Notes: a model not told the origin generated them from the sequence alone. Positions 14,913 to 25,000 are shown, counted from the stretch's first letter. The stretch is DNA of 40,484 nt from Rectinema subterraneum (GCA_009768935.1 WESA01000023.1:1-40484), one strand, 5' to 3'. Numbers and translations: made by a program.

Positions 14913-17004
14913 ATTCTTCGATGCGGAACCTGTTACCAAAGGATATGACTCGCAGATCACACGGCGCATTCTTGCGTACCTAAAGCCATACCGTCTATTT
15001 GCTCTGATCGTGCTTATTACGCTCTCCGTAAGCACTGCAGGCGAACTTTTATCGCCGACCCTCATTCGTCAAGCGGTAGACGAAGCGCTGGTACGCGAAT
15101 GGTATGGCCTTGATCCTTCTGCAGCATCTCGATTCCGCAGCAAAAATGGAAGCCGCGAAATCGTAATCAATAACCGCATCTATGTGCGAACCTCCCAATT
15201 GGCAGGAATTACTGAGAAAGAACGAACGGCGATGGAAAAGCAGGGCTTGCTGGATGCATCTCCCAGCTACATTTTCCCCCTCGAACCGGATAGAGAAAAG
15301 AAAGAAGCCCTCGCATTGCGATATTCCCAGATCACAATATCCGGGGTATGGGGCATTGTTCCTTATTCTCTGCTGACTTCGCTTTCGCCGGACGATGCAT
15401 ACCTGCTTCGTTCGCAGGACAGCCCTGTATTGGGCCATTATGCGCTGCTGCTATTGCTCGTTCTTTCGATAGTGCTGTTGTCGACATTCGCCATGACATG
15501 GTACACAAATCATATCGGCACCCTCATCATGAAAGACATGCGGCTGCAGCTCTATAGACACGTTATCGAGCAGTCTTTGGCGTATCTCTCGAGACAGCCC
15601 GTGGGGCGCCTTGTCACGCGGCTTACAAGTGATATCGAAGTCATAAGCCAGTTTTTTACTGATGTACTCAGCGCCTTCATAAAAGATGCCACTATCATGC
15701 TCGGATCGCTTGTTGTGCTTTTCGTCCTCAACTGGAAGCTGGGCCTCGTCGTCTTCGCGACCGTGCCCCTCATTTTTGTGGCTGCTGCGATTGCGAGGGT
15801 AAAAGCGCGCGATGCATTCCGCAATCAGCGATACTGGACCAGCAAAGTGAACTCTTTCCTTTCCGAGCATATTTCCGGCATCGATATTGTCAAGCTGTTT
15901 GTCCAGGAAAAGCGTGTTTCCGAGAAGTTTGGAGAGAATAATCGGAATCTTTTGAAGGCGAACATTGCGGAGATGTATGTTTACGCAACCTTCAGGCCAT
16001 TTGTGGATTTCATGTCGACTATTGCGAGCGCGCTTGCGATTTTTTTCGGAGCTATTCTCTTTTTGAGGCTGGATATTTCGATTGGCACGTTGATCGCATT
16101 TATCAACCTGATATCGATGTTCTATTCGCCGATCAAGGATCTGTCGGAAAAATACATTCTCCTTCAGAGCGCAATGGCGAGCGGAGAGCGCGTTTTCGGC
16201 CTTCTGGATTCTGATGATCGTTTGCCGGAGCAGCTGCCTGTTTTGGCGGACAAGGAAGCTCCTTCTGTCATACGCGGCCATATCGAGCTTTCGAATGTGT
16301 GGTTTGCATACAAAAATGAAGAATGGGTGCTCAAGAATATATCCTTTACTGTGAATCCCGGAGAAAAGATCGCGATTGTGGGATATACCGGTGCGGGCAA
16401 ATCGACAATCGCGAACCTCCTTGCCCGCTTCTGGGATATCCAAAAAGGGGCCATTCTCATCGATGGCGTTCCGATCGGGCAATACCCGCTCAAAAGAATT
16501 CGCAAATTCATCCAGCCAGTGCCCCAGGATGTATTTCTCTTTCAAGGTTCGATACGAGAAAACATCGCGCTGGGGCTTGATCTGTCCCAGGAACAGCTCG
16601 AAACAGCAGCAAAGGCAGTCTATGCGCATGAGTTCATAATGGCACTGCCTAAGGGGTATGATACGCTGCTGTCTGAGGGCGGCCTCAATCTCTCGCTCGG
16701 GCAGCGCCAGCTCATATCGTTTGCACGGGTTCTTGCGCATGAACCATCTATCATAATTCTCGATGAGGCGACGAGTTCTATTGATACCGAAACCGAAAAG
16801 CTTCTGCAGAAAGGCATCGAAGGCCTTTTGAAAGACCATACAAGCATTGTCATCGCGCACAGATTGTCTACGATCCGCGATGCTGACAGGATTATTGTGC
16901 TTGGCCAGGGACATGTGGTAGAAACCGGTACTCACAGTGAATTGATTGAGCGCCGGGGGCTCTACTGGAACCTCTATCGCTTGCAGAACAGAGAGATGGA
17001 ATAG
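14905..17004 (+). CDS. ABC exporter half-transporter B (catalytic Walker B, extracellular insertion)
   Basis: A 699-residue partner of the preceding subunit. Walker A is GYTGAGKST (near 492), the Q-loop is PVPQDVFLFQGS, Walker B is IIILDEATSSID with the catalytic glutamate at 621, and the H-loop is VIAHR. The signature is LSLGQ (596-600) instead of LSGGQ, as expected for the half of a heterodimer that completes the degenerate site. Between the first and second membrane helices, residues about 62-172 form a hydrophilic 110-residue insertion, presumably extracytoplasmic. I recall a comparable extracellular domain in BmrD. The GTG at 14905 follows GAGGAGG by six bases and overlaps the previous gene by 8 bases; an in-frame ATG at 14809 would give an unlikely 104-base overlap. 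Confidence 0.92.
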   Translation: MAEFFDAEPVTKGYDSQITRRILAYLKPYRLFALIVLITLSVSTAGELLSPTLIRQAVDEALVREWYGLDPSAASRFRSKNGSREIVINNRIYVRTSQLAGITEKERTAMEKQGLLDASPSYIFPLEPDREKKEALALRYSQITISGVWGIVPYSLLTSLSPDDAYLLRSQDSPVLGHYALLLLLVLSIVLLSTFAMTWYTNHIGTLIMKDMRLQLYRHVIEQSLAYLSRQPVGRLVTRLTSDIEVISQFFTDVLSAFIKDATIMLGSLVVLFVLNWKLGLVVFATVPLIFVAAAIARVKARDAFRNQRYWTSKVNSFLSEHISGIDIVKLFVQEKRVSEKFGENNRNLLKANIAEMYVYATFRPFVDFMSTIASALAIFFGAILFLRLDISIGTLIAFINLISMFYSPIKDLSEKYILLQSAMASGERVFGLLDSDDRLPEQLPVLADKEAPSVIRGHIELSNVWFAYKNEEWVLKNISFTVNPGEKIAIVGYTGAGKSTIANLLARFWDIQKGAILIDGVPIGQYPLKRIRKFIQPVPQDVFLFQGSIRENIALGLDLSQEQLETAAKAVYAHEFIMALPKGYDTLLSEGGLNLSLGQRQLISFARVLAHEPSIIILDEATSSIDTETEKLLQKGIEGLLKDHTSIVIAHRLSTIRDADRIIVLGQGHVVETGTHSELIERRGLYWNLYRLQNREME

Positions 17005-17007
17005 ACA

Positions 17008-17904
17008 ATGCCATTTTCGGAGCAGAAAGAGCCATCGATTATCACGATCGCGCATGGAGCGATAGCTGTTTTCAAGCCGGCTGGCTGGCATTCGGTATTT
17101 CAAGGAGTCGAGCTGAAATCTCCTAGAGCCCTGAATGAGCGAAGCGCGGCGGACTTTGAGGATATGGTGTCATGGCTTTCCTCTCATGCGGATCTTTTGC
17201 CTGCATCTGAACTGAAAGATGCTGCCAAAGCTTGGCAAGCGCGGTTTGCTGGATTGCAGGCGCAAGTCCAGCCAAAAGCGGCTGACAGGTTCTTGTCAGA
17301 GCTTGGCATGCTCTATCGCCTCGACAGAGAGACTTCCGGAATCATGCTCTTTGCGCTCGATAGAGCAACGATGGAATCGATGCGCGCCGCGCAGAACGCT
17401 TTCATGCTGAAAAAGCGATATATTCTTATGAGCGAAGCTTCAGATATCGAACTTGCAGGATCCTTGCCCAGGAGCAGAAGCGCAGAGAGGGAAGTGCTGC
17501 TTTCCGCACTGTATGAGGGCAATACAATGCCGATCGTGAGCTATTTCAGATCCTATGGTCCACGTGGCGGGCTTGTTTCCTGCATCGAACCATCTTTCAG
17601 GCTCAAGGCCAAGAAAAAGATAACTAAAGATCGATATCAGACCGATTTGTCAGCTGCAAAGCCAATGCAGTGGCCCGCTGCGGGCGCAATTTGCATAGAA
17701 GCAGAAATCCGTAAAGGCTTCCGTCACCAGATACGAGCCCATTGCGCATGGTTGGGCCTTCCCATTATCGGCGATTTGCAATATGGCGGCGGCTCTTCAA
17801 AAAGGCTCTGGCTGGAAGCGTTTTCTGTTTCTCTTATGGATGGCAGGCAATGCGTGGCCGAATGGAAGCTTCATGATGGCCCAACAGCAATTCTGCAGCA
17901 ATAA
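17008..17904 (+). CDS. RluA-family RNA pseudouridine synthase
   Basis: It converts uridine to pseudouridine in rRNA or tRNA. The 298-residue protein has the catalytic motif YRLDRETSGIMLF (aspartate 106) and the C-terminal family motif KGFRHQIRAHCAWLGLPIIG, then DLQYGG. No N-terminal S4 domain is visible. A stretch of about 65 residues between FKPAGWHSV and the catalytic loop is longer than in minimal RluA proteins. It starts 3 bases after the exporter gene and sits 10 bases before the pgeF-like gene, so it is co-transcribed. The exact target site cannot be told from sequence. Confidence 0.9.
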   Translation: MPFSEQKEPSIITIAHGAIAVFKPAGWHSVFQGVELKSPRALNERSAADFEDMVSWLSSHADLLPASELKDAAKAWQARFAGLQAQVQPKAADRFLSELGMLYRLDRETSGIMLFALDRATMESMRAAQNAFMLKKRYILMSEASDIELAGSLPRSRSAEREVLLSALYEGNTMPIVSYFRSYGPRGGLVSCIEPSFRLKAKKKITKDRYQTDLSAAKPMQWPAAGAICIEAEIRKGFRHQIRAHCAWLGLPIIGDLQYGGGSSKRLWLEAFSVSLMDGRQCVAEWKLHDGPTAILQQ

Positions 17905-17914
17905 AGAAGGTGCA

Positions 17915-18679
17915 ATGCATATTGAATTTTCTTTCCCTGTCAAGTCGGATATCAAGCCTCGCGCAATTCTGAGCCTGAAAGATGCAGGTGATATGACATA
18001 CAAACCGAAAAGCGAATCGCCCTCGCGGCTAGCCTTTTTCGATCGCTTTGGCATAGAGCCTACAAGAATTGCCGGCATCGAACTCAAGCACAGCCGTAAT
18101 GTTGCCTTCGTAGAAAGCATACAGGAGTTATCGCATGCATGTGCTGCGAATCGCGATGGCTTTGATGGCATTATCACCACCAATCCCTGGCTTGTGCCGA
18201 GCATTACGGTTGCCGATTGCATGCCCATTTGGCTTTTTTGCAAGGAATGCGGCGCTTTTGGCGTCTTGCATTCTGGATGGAAGGGAACAGGAATACTGAA
18301 GACTGCTGTCGACGGCATGACTAATCGCTATCGATGCAATCCGAATGATATTTCGGTCATTTTCGGACCTGCAATTGGCTCATGTTGCTATTTGGTCGAT
18401 GAGAAGCGAGCGCGAGCATTCAAGAATGAATTTGGCTCGCAGGCGGTGGATGAGCATATGCGCAACGGCACGCGTGTTTTTTATCTTGATTTACTCGCTG
18501 CAAATCTTGCAATTGCCGAAAAAATTGGCATTGGAAGCTTCTTTGCATCAGGATCGTGCACCTCGTGCGATGGCCGCTTTGGAAGCTACAGAAGAGAAGG
18601 GGCTTCGTCGTTTACGAGAATGATAGCGCTTTGCATTTTCGGCAATGCAGAGGCAGAAAACCGGCAGCGGTCCATGTAA
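17915..18679 (+). CDS. pgeF: PgeF/YfiH family (multicopper polyphenol oxidase-like, laccase domain) protein
   Basis: A 254-residue member of the YfiH/DUF152 family. Family members act as purine-nucleoside phosphorylases or deaminases, and E. coli PgeF edits peptidoglycan precursors. Metal-site motifs are TVADCMPIW (cysteine ligand), GVLHSGWKGT (histidine ligand) and FGPAIGSCCYLV. The C-terminal motif FGSYRREGASSFTRM matches the family's SHRR-type end. The ATG at 17915 has AGAAGG four bases upstream. A longer open frame from 17783 overlaps the previous gene by 120 bases and is rejected. It is the last gene of the exporter operon. Confidence 0.9.
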   Translation: MHIEFSFPVKSDIKPRAILSLKDAGDMTYKPKSESPSRLAFFDRFGIEPTRIAGIELKHSRNVAFVESIQELSHACAANRDGFDGIITTNPWLVPSITVADCMPIWLFCKECGAFGVLHSGWKGTGILKTAVDGMTNRYRCNPNDISVIFGPAIGSCCYLVDEKRARAFKNEFGSQAVDEHMRNGTRVFYLDLLAANLAIAEKIGIGSFFASGSCTSCDGRFGSYRREGASSFTRMIALCIFGNAEAENRQRSM

Positions 18680-18731
18680 TGCGTCACCATAGATGTTGAC
18701 CGGAATGCCCATTCCCATTCAGCGGGCTAGG

Positions 18732-18740
18732 TGGTATAAT
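18732..18740 (+). promoter_or_regulatory. Extended -10 promoter of the ferredoxin gene
   Basis: TGGTATAAT combines a TG extension with a perfect -10 hexamer (18735-18740). No good -35 box is found 17 bases upstream, as is usual for extended -10 promoters. The predicted leader is about 43 bases. Confidence 0.7.
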
Positions 18741-18789
18741 AATTTGCTGCTCCAGCAGAGCAGCATACATCTACAAGAAGAGGTCACAA

Positions 18790-18960
18790 ATGGCATACAA
18801 GGTAACCGATGCATGCACTAATTGCGGCGCTTGCGAAAGCGAATGCCCGGTTAGTGCGATCAGCGAAAAAGACAACGCACGATGGATCGATCCAGACACC
18901 TGCATTGATTGTGGTGCATGTGCCTCCGTATGTCCGGTTGAAGCGATTATCGCTGGCTGA
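18790..18960 (+). CDS. 2[4Fe-4S] ferredoxin, 56 residues
   Basis: A small bacterial-type ferredoxin and low-potential electron carrier. Two near-identical motifs are present: CTNCGACESECPVSAIS (residues 9-25) and CIDCGACASVCPVEAII, each CxxCxxCxxxCP, binding two [4Fe-4S] clusters. The length is standard for clostridial-type ferredoxins. A GAGG Shine-Dalgarno lies six bases before the ATG. It has its own promoter and a strong terminator, so it is monocistronic. In the cell it could serve fermentative oxidoreductases, and perhaps the FTR-like protein encoded near 31390; the second suggestion is inference. Confidence 0.96.
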   Translation: MAYKVTDACTNCGACESECPVSAISEKDNARWIDPDTCIDCGACASVCPVEAIIAG

Positions 18961-18975
18961 TAATGCGTCACCAAG

Positions 18976-19007
18976 AAAAAGGCCGCCTTTTTAAGGGCGG
19001 CTTTTTT
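18976..19007. terminator. Bidirectional terminator between ferredoxin and the GTPase gene
   Basis: GCCGCCT (18982-18988) pairs with GGGCGGC (18995-19001), one wobble. On the plus strand CTTTTTT follows and on the minus strand CTTTTTC follows, so it can end both convergent transcripts. Confidence 0.9.
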
Positions 19008-19031
19008 AATTTTCCAGAAGATGCTTTTGCT

Positions 19032-20363
19032 TCAGACTAATTTGTGTCTGGCGCAAAAATCATCCAGAACTTCGTTTAGATCCGGTTTGCCAATCTCCTG
19101 CAAATCATAGCCAACCCGTACTGTCGGTTTGCGGATTTTTACCACACGATTTAGGTCGATTGGTGTTGCGATAATGACGGCGTCGCAGTCGGTGCGGTCG
19201 ATAGTCTGTTCAAGGTCGCGCGTCTGTGTTGTGCTGTAGCCCATGGCGGGAAGCAGTGTGCCGATCTCCGGGTAGGTCTGGAAGGTCTTTATGAGTTCGC
19301 CGCTGATGTAAGGCCGCGGGTCGATTATCTGCGCAGCCTGGAATTTTCGCGCTGCAACAATTCCTGCCCCGTACTTCATCATTCCATGCGTGAGGGTAGG
19401 GCCATCTTCGACGCACAGTACCCGTTTCCCCCGAATGAGCTCAGGGTGATCGACGCTAATCGGGCTTGCTGCGTCTATAACGAGGGCAGCAGGGTTTGTT
19501 CGGGCAATATTTTCTCGTACTATCTGTATTTGCTCAGGCGAGGCTGAATCAATTTTGTTGATAATGACGACATCAGCCGTCCGGAGGCTGACTTCGCCGG
19601 GATAGAAAGAGACTTCATTCCCTGCCCGCAATGGATCTGCCACCGTTATCATGAGATCTGGAACATAGAAAGAGAAATCATTGTTCCCGCCATCCCACAG
19701 AATGACATCCGCTTCTTTCTCTGCCTCGCGGAGAATAGCTTCATAGTCGACTCCTGCATAGATGACATTTCCGCGCGCAATATGCGGTTCGTATTCTTCC
19801 ATCTCTTCGATTGTACAGTTATGGCGCGCAAGATCTTCGATTGTTGCGAAACGCTGCACCTTCTGCTTTACAAGATCGCCATAGGGCATAGGATGACGGA
19901 TGGCGACGACTTTCAATCCGCGCTTCATGAGCATTTGCACAATTTTTCGGGATGTCTGGCTTTTTCCCGAGCCGGTACGTACCGCGCATATTGCTATGAC
20001 TGGCTTGCTCGATTTGATCTGCGTATCTTTCGGCCCGAGCAGCGTAAAGGAAGCGCCTGCCGCGTTGACAATTGCTGACAGTTTCATCACATGCGAGTAA
20101 GGAACATCCGAATACGAAAATACACATTCATCCACTTCATAATTTTTTATCAGGTTGGGCAAATCTGATTCCGCAAAGATTGGAATACCCTTGGGATATA
20201 GAGGACCTGCAAGTTCTGCTGGATACTTGCGGCCATCGATATTCGGAATTTGCGCCGCAGTAAATGCAATCACTTCAACGCTTTCGTCGTTGCGGAAGCG
20301 CGTGTTGAAATTATGGAAATCCCTTCCTGCTGCACCGATGATGATAATTTTGCGCTTTTTCAT
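19032..20363 (-). CDS. Cyclic 2,3-diphosphoglycerate synthetase-like GTPase/ATPase
   Basis: A 443-residue cytoplasmic protein. It begins with a nucleotide-binding-like segment MKKRKIIIIGAAGRDFHNFN. There follows a region rich in conserved motifs (AAQIPNIDGRKYPAELAG, LYPKGIPIF), and then a P-loop domain with AVRTGSGKSQTSR near residue 130. Further motifs are WDGGNNDFSFY, a Walker B-like DLMITVADPLRAG, and NKID for guanine recognition. Homologues are annotated as predicted GTPases or cyclic 2,3-diphosphoglycerate synthetase; the true bacterial function is not established. GGAAGAG precedes the ATG. It is transcribed divergently from arcA, a context that could hint at a link to arginine or carbamoyl-phosphate metabolism, but this is weak. 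Confidence 0.8.
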   Translation of the reverse strand: MKKRKIIIIGAAGRDFHNFNTRFRNDESVEVIAFTAAQIPNIDGRKYPAELAGPLYPKGIPIFAESDLPNLIKNYEVDECVFSYSDVPYSHVMKLSAIVNAAGASFTLLGPKDTQIKSSKPVIAICAVRTGSGKSQTSRKIVQMLMKRGLKVVAIRHPMPYGDLVKQKVQRFATIEDLARHNCTIEEMEEYEPHIARGNVIYAGVDYEAILREAEKEADVILWDGGNNDFSFYVPDLMITVADPLRAGNEVSFYPGEVSLRTADVVIINKIDSASPEQIQIVRENIARTNPAALVIDAASPISVDHPELIRGKRVLCVEDGPTLTHGMMKYGAGIVAARKFQAAQIIDPRPYISGELIKTFQTYPEIGTLLPAMGYSTTQTRDLEQTIDRTDCDAVIIATPIDLNRVVKIRKPTVRVGYDLQEIGKPDLNEVLDDFCARHKLV

Positions 20364-20681
20364 TGCTGGCTCTTCCTTTCATTGAAAAATTGAAGGAACA
20401 AGGGTCGGACGCCCGTTTTGATCTGGCCTTTTTGGCCTGCCCATTTCGAACCGCCTGTCTTGATCCACCATTATCCTGAGCCAACAATAATGCAAAGTCA
20501 ACATGCCAAAATAAAATAATTTTTTGTACTATAAGTATTAAAATGAATAATGATACGCGATTTTCTCAGCTTTTTATAGTATATTTGCACCTATAGACAG
20601 AAATGCTAAATACATATGCATTTTTCAGCCTTATTGCGTCCTTAGAGACTTTTTCTTTTTTTTGGGACATACTTGCCGACC
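20364..20681. other. AT-rich divergent intergenic region
   Basis: About 320 bases between two divergent genes, without a credible reading frame or RNA gene. A short inverted repeat (TGGCC-TTTTT-GGCC, near 20425-20437) and a strongly AT-rich core (20500-20650) are visible. Promoters for both genes must lie here, but I see only weak candidates: GAGACT/17/CATACT for arcA (20645-20673), and TTGACT with an over-long 20-base spacer to GATAAT for the GTPase gene. Confidence 0.5.
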
Positions 20682-21926
20682 ATGGAAAGCGTTCGTATAG
20701 ATAGCGAAATCGGCAAATTGCGCCGCGTGATCATCCACAACCCTGGCTCCGAAATAGAAGCAATGACGCCGCGGGAAGCAGAGAGAGACCTGTACAACGA
20801 CATCATTCCGCTTTTTGCAGTTCAACGGGAATATGCAAAATTAAGAGATTTTCTCCACAAAGTAACAAAAACATATGAGCTTGCGGATTTGCTCGCGGAG
20901 TGTCTTGCCAATGAAAACGATAAACTGGAATTTCTGAAAGAGTACAGCCACATCAATCCGATCGCGCATATCGTCGATCAGCTTGCTCTGCTGCCTGCAC
21001 AGCAACTTGCCCAGTCTCTTCTTGCTGGCATTATCGCACCTAAAGAGAGCCTTGCGCAGCACCTCAATCCGCACAGTTTTATAGCGAATCCGCTCCCCAA
21101 CGCATATTTTATGAGAGACAGTGTGGCAATTATAGGCAACCAGGTGATATCTGCCGCTTTTACCTTCGATGTGCGAATGGCCGAGGCGTACATCACGAGG
21201 TTTATATTCAAGAAACACCCTGCTTTTCGGAACAATGGGTTATTGATCGATGGCCCTGCTGAGCGGAATAGGCTTTTCACGATAGAAGGTGGTGATATCC
21301 ATGTGCTTTCCTCCGATGTGCTCGCAATCGGCATATCGGAAAGGACGACAGCATTTGCAATCGATCGAATCGCCCAAAGAATTGCGAGAGCGGAAGCGAG
21401 ACCGATGACGATATTCGCCATAGACTTACCGAAAGAAAGGGCAACTATCCATCTCGACATGGTGTTCACGATGATCGACCGCAATGCAGCGCTTGCGTAC
21501 AAACCAGTCATGCTGGGCGCGGGAAGGGCACAGGTCTACAAGCTTGATGTTCAAGCAAATGGCTCTGTTCGCTACAGCGAAGAAAAATCGTTGTTTGAGG
21601 GGCTTCGGGGCGTTGGTATTGATCTCGAACCGATATTGTGCGGAAACGGGCATTCCGTGTTCCAGGAGCGCGAGCAATGGCTTTCGGGAGCCAATTCCTT
21701 TGCGTTTGGGCCTGGCAAAATATTGATGTATTCATGCAACGCATATACTCTCGAAGCGTTAAATGCAAAAGGCTTTGCCATTCTTCCGGCCCAGGATTTT
21801 CTGGACGGAAAAGCCAATCCTGATGATTATGCGCGGCTGGCTGTTGCCTTTGATGGCATAGAGCTCGCGCGCGGTGGCGGCGGCGCCCGGTGCATGACGC
21901 TTCCCGTAGAGCGAGATTCCTTATAG
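20682..21926 (+). CDS. arcA: Arginine deiminase
   Basis: ArcA hydrolyses arginine to citrulline and ammonia, the first step of the arginine deiminase pathway, which yields ATP via carbamoyl phosphate and counters acid. The 414-residue protein has the guanidine-group modifying enzyme residues: D146 in FMRD, E202 in EGGD, H257 and D259 in HLDMVF, and the nucleophile C404 in GGGGARCMTLP. The N-terminus IDSEIGKLRRVIIHNPG is typical. The start is ATG 20682; an in-frame TTG at 20673 has a GGGA five bases upstream and remains possible. The other pathway genes (arcB, arcC, transporter) are not in the window. Confidence 0.95.
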   Translation: MESVRIDSEIGKLRRVIIHNPGSEIEAMTPREAERDLYNDIIPLFAVQREYAKLRDFLHKVTKTYELADLLAECLANENDKLEFLKEYSHINPIAHIVDQLALLPAQQLAQSLLAGIIAPKESLAQHLNPHSFIANPLPNAYFMRDSVAIIGNQVISAAFTFDVRMAEAYITRFIFKKHPAFRNNGLLIDGPAERNRLFTIEGGDIHVLSSDVLAIGISERTTAFAIDRIAQRIARAEARPMTIFAIDLPKERATIHLDMVFTMIDRNAALAYKPVMLGAGRAQVYKLDVQANGSVRYSEEKSLFEGLRGVGIDLEPILCGNGHSVFQEREQWLSGANSFAFGPGKILMYSCNAYTLEALNAKGFAILPAQDFLDGKANPDDYARLAVAFDGIELARGGGGARCMTLPVERDSL

Positions 21927-21948
21927 CGAATAGAAAAGCGAATAACAT

Positions 21949-21968
21949 CCCCGATGAAAGACTCGGGG
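21949..21968 (+). terminator. GC hairpin after arcA (no U-run)
   Basis: CCCCGA pairs with TCGGGG around an 8-base loop, 22 bases past the stop codon. With no U-run after it, it more likely protects the 3' end or pauses polymerase before the stronger hairpin downstream. Confidence 0.45.
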
Positions 21969-21988
21969 CGATCAAAGAAGAGAGCATA

Positions 21989-22028
21989 AAAAGGGGCTAT
22001 CCGAGAGAAATTCTGGGCAGCCCCTTTT
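21989..22028. terminator. Bidirectional terminator between arcA and nrdJ
   Basis: AAAAGGGGCT (21989-21998) pairs perfectly with AGCCCCTTTT (22019-22028) across a 20-base loop. The A/T ends give U-runs in both directions, so it can end arcA and nrdJ transcripts. Confidence 0.8.
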
Positions 22029-22054
22029 GTTCAGACCCTTATTCTAATGCGTTT

Positions 22055-25000
22055 TCAACTGCATCCTGTCGTGGAACCGCACGTCTCGCATTTGAGGCAT
22101 GTTCCGTTTCGGACCAACGTCAGGTTTCCGCAGACGGGGCATGGGTCTCCCTCATAGCCTTTCTGGCGCGCAGCTCGAATCAGAAGCACTGTTTGGTCTT
22201 TGGCAGGAGCAGGCGCAGCTGCAGCTGAAGGCTTTTTGGGCCTGGGTTCGCTTACTACATTTTCGGATTTGGCTGGCGTTTGCTTCTTGCCGCTTTCGAA
22301 CGCTTGCGAACCTTTGTCCAAAATCGACTGAGTCGAGGTCGAAATCAAGTCTTCGGGCTTGACCTGGCCAAGGTCGTAGCGGTGCAGATAGGATATCGCA
22401 AGATCCCGGAATATAAAGTCCAGAACGCTCGTGGCCATTTTGAGGTAATCGTGGCCGTTGACCATTCCATTTGGCTCGAACCGCGTAAAGGTGAATGCAT
22501 CGACGTATTCTTCGAGCGGTACGCCATATTGCAGACCCAACGACACGGCAATGGCGAATGAATTGAGGATACTTCTGAATGCAGCGCCTTCTTTGTGCAT
22601 ATCAAGGAATATTTCTCCAAGCGCTCCGTCCTCATATTCTCCTGTGCGAAGGAAGATGGAGTGTCCACCGATTTTTGCTTTCTGCGTGTATCCTTTTCGG
22701 CGGTTTGGAAGAGCTCTGCGAATGCCGCGCGGCGCAAAAGGCATGCCCGGTAGCTCAGGTTCCGGGGCTGTCTGCAACCTAGCCGGAATTGTTGATCCGG
22801 CTGTATTGTCGGCAGCCTGCGATGCTGCGCTTTCCGAAAGCTGATTTGTCTGGAGTGCGACAATTGAGTCAGCGATGAGATCGGAACCGGGAGCAAGCGC
22901 TGCCAGAGGCTGGGAAAGCTTGGATCCGTCGCGGTAGAGCGCAATGGATTTGAGCATTGATCTCCAGGCGAGCATATAGGCTCCCTTGACGTCGTCGATG
23001 CTGACATTGTTGGGCATATTGATGGTTTTCGAGATTCCGCCGGTTATGAATGGCTGGACAGCAGCCATCATTGCAATATGCGCCTGCCACGAAATACTTC
23101 GCGTTCCTCGCTTGCCGGAAGGAGTGGCGGTATCGAATACCGCGAGATCTTTTTCGGCTAGATGCGGAGCCCCTTCCAGCCCCATAGTGCCGCACGCATA
23201 GAGCTCGGCTGCCTCAATGTCGTTTTCGCTGTAACCAAGACGCGCAAGCAGGCTGAATCCGGGCACATCGGCTTCTTCTTTGGATATGCCAAGCTTTTCC
23301 AGCACATCGTAGCCAATGACATAGGGCGAAAAACAGCCTTCAAGACTGATTGAGTTCTGCAGGGCTTTTTCTGCTTTCAGGAGAGCAGATTCGGGAATGC
23401 CTTTTTCAAGGAGCGATTCGCGCGAAATGCCTGGTGCGCCTTCCAGCGTTCCTCTCCCGAGCGCATAGGCAATGATGTCGCCAATCTTGTCTTCAGAGTA
23501 ACCAAGGGACCTGAGCGCTGGCGGAACCGATGTATTGATGATCTTGAAATAGCCACCTCCAGCGAGCTTTTTGAACTTCACAAGGGCAAAATCGGGCTCG
23601 ATGCCTGTGGTGTCGCAATCCATAAGTAGGCCAATCGTGCCAGTGGGCGCAATAGCAGTTACCTGCGCATTCCTGAATCCATATTTTTCGCCAAGCTCGA
23701 GTGCCTCGTCCCATGACTGGCGGGCTGCTTTTACAAGGTTTTCGGGGCACAGGTGCGCTTCAATACCTTTTGGCAGCACGCTGAGGGATTCATATTCTTG
23801 TGGTGCAGCATTGTATGCGGCGCGCCGGTGATTTCGGATTACACGCAGCATGTGATCCTTGTTCGGGTTATACCGAGCGAATGGCCCAAATTCCTTTGCC
23901 ATGCGTGCCGACTGCGCATAGGATTCTCCTGTCAGAATTGCAGAGAGAGCGGCGGCTACTGTGCGGCCTTTGTCGGAATCGTAGGGCAAGCCCATAACCA
24001 TGAGCAGGCTTCCAATATTGGCATATCCAAGCCCCAGCGTGCGATAATCATAGCTTTTCCGTGCGATTTCTTTTGACGGGAATTGCGCCATCGCAACAGA
24101 AATCTCGAGGACGATCGTCCATAACCGTATCGCATGCCGGTAGGCAGCGTCGTCAAAGGTATTCGTTTTTTCATCGTAGAATGAAATAAGGTTCAAGGAA
24201 GCAAGATTGCATGCTGTATCATCGAGGAACATATACTCGGAGCAAGGATTGGAACCGCGAATTTCGCCGTCGGCAATGCACGTGTGCCATTCATTCACAG
24301 TCGTATGGAATTGCAGCCCAGGATCGGCACAGAGCCATGCAGCTTCAGCAATTTCGTTCCAGAGCTCGCGTGCTTTTACCTTGCGGAAGGGGCTGCCAGT
24401 TGTGCGGGCTATGAGATCCCAGTCGAGATCGTCGATCACAGCCTGCATGAATGCATTGGAAACGCGAATCGAATTGTTGGATGACTGGCCAGACACAGTA
24501 TTGTAGGCTTCTGATTCCCATGCGGTGTTATAGAGAGGCAAGCGCGGTGTTTTGCCTGTCTGTGAATAGAAGGTAAGGACCTGGTGAATCCATGACGAAG
24601 GAACGCCTGCATCAAGAGCCTGCTTCACCACCTTCCGCAAAAGTATATTGCGATCCAGCAGATAGCTGTTTTCATCATCGGCTCCCATGTCTTCGATCGC
24701 AGATACCATTTCATCTGCATAGTGATTCAGCATCGCGCTGCCTGCCGCCAAGCAGGCAACTTTATATTCTTCTTCGGTTTTCCAGCGGACGAATTCGCTG
24801 ACATCCGGATGATCAGCATCGAGGATAACCATTTTTGCAGCACGGCGAGTTGTGCCGCCGGACTTTATCGCGCCCGCGGATCTGTCAGCAATCTTGAGGA
24901 AAGAGAGCAGGCCGGACGAAACGCCTCCACCGGAAAGTTTTTCATTTGCGCCCCTCAGCCGGGAAAAATTCGAGCCGGTCCCCGAGCCGTACTTGAAAAG

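Noticed and set aside
15451..17103. A 550-codon open frame on the minus strand
   Set aside because: It is antisense to ABC exporter subunit B, spanning its transmembrane and ATPase regions; no motif or ribosome-binding site supports it.
20423..20440. Inverted repeat TGGCC-TTTTT-GGCC upstream of the GTPase gene as a riboswitch or terminator
   Set aside because: The stem is only 4-5 bp, there is no U-run after it, and no larger conserved leader fold is visible.
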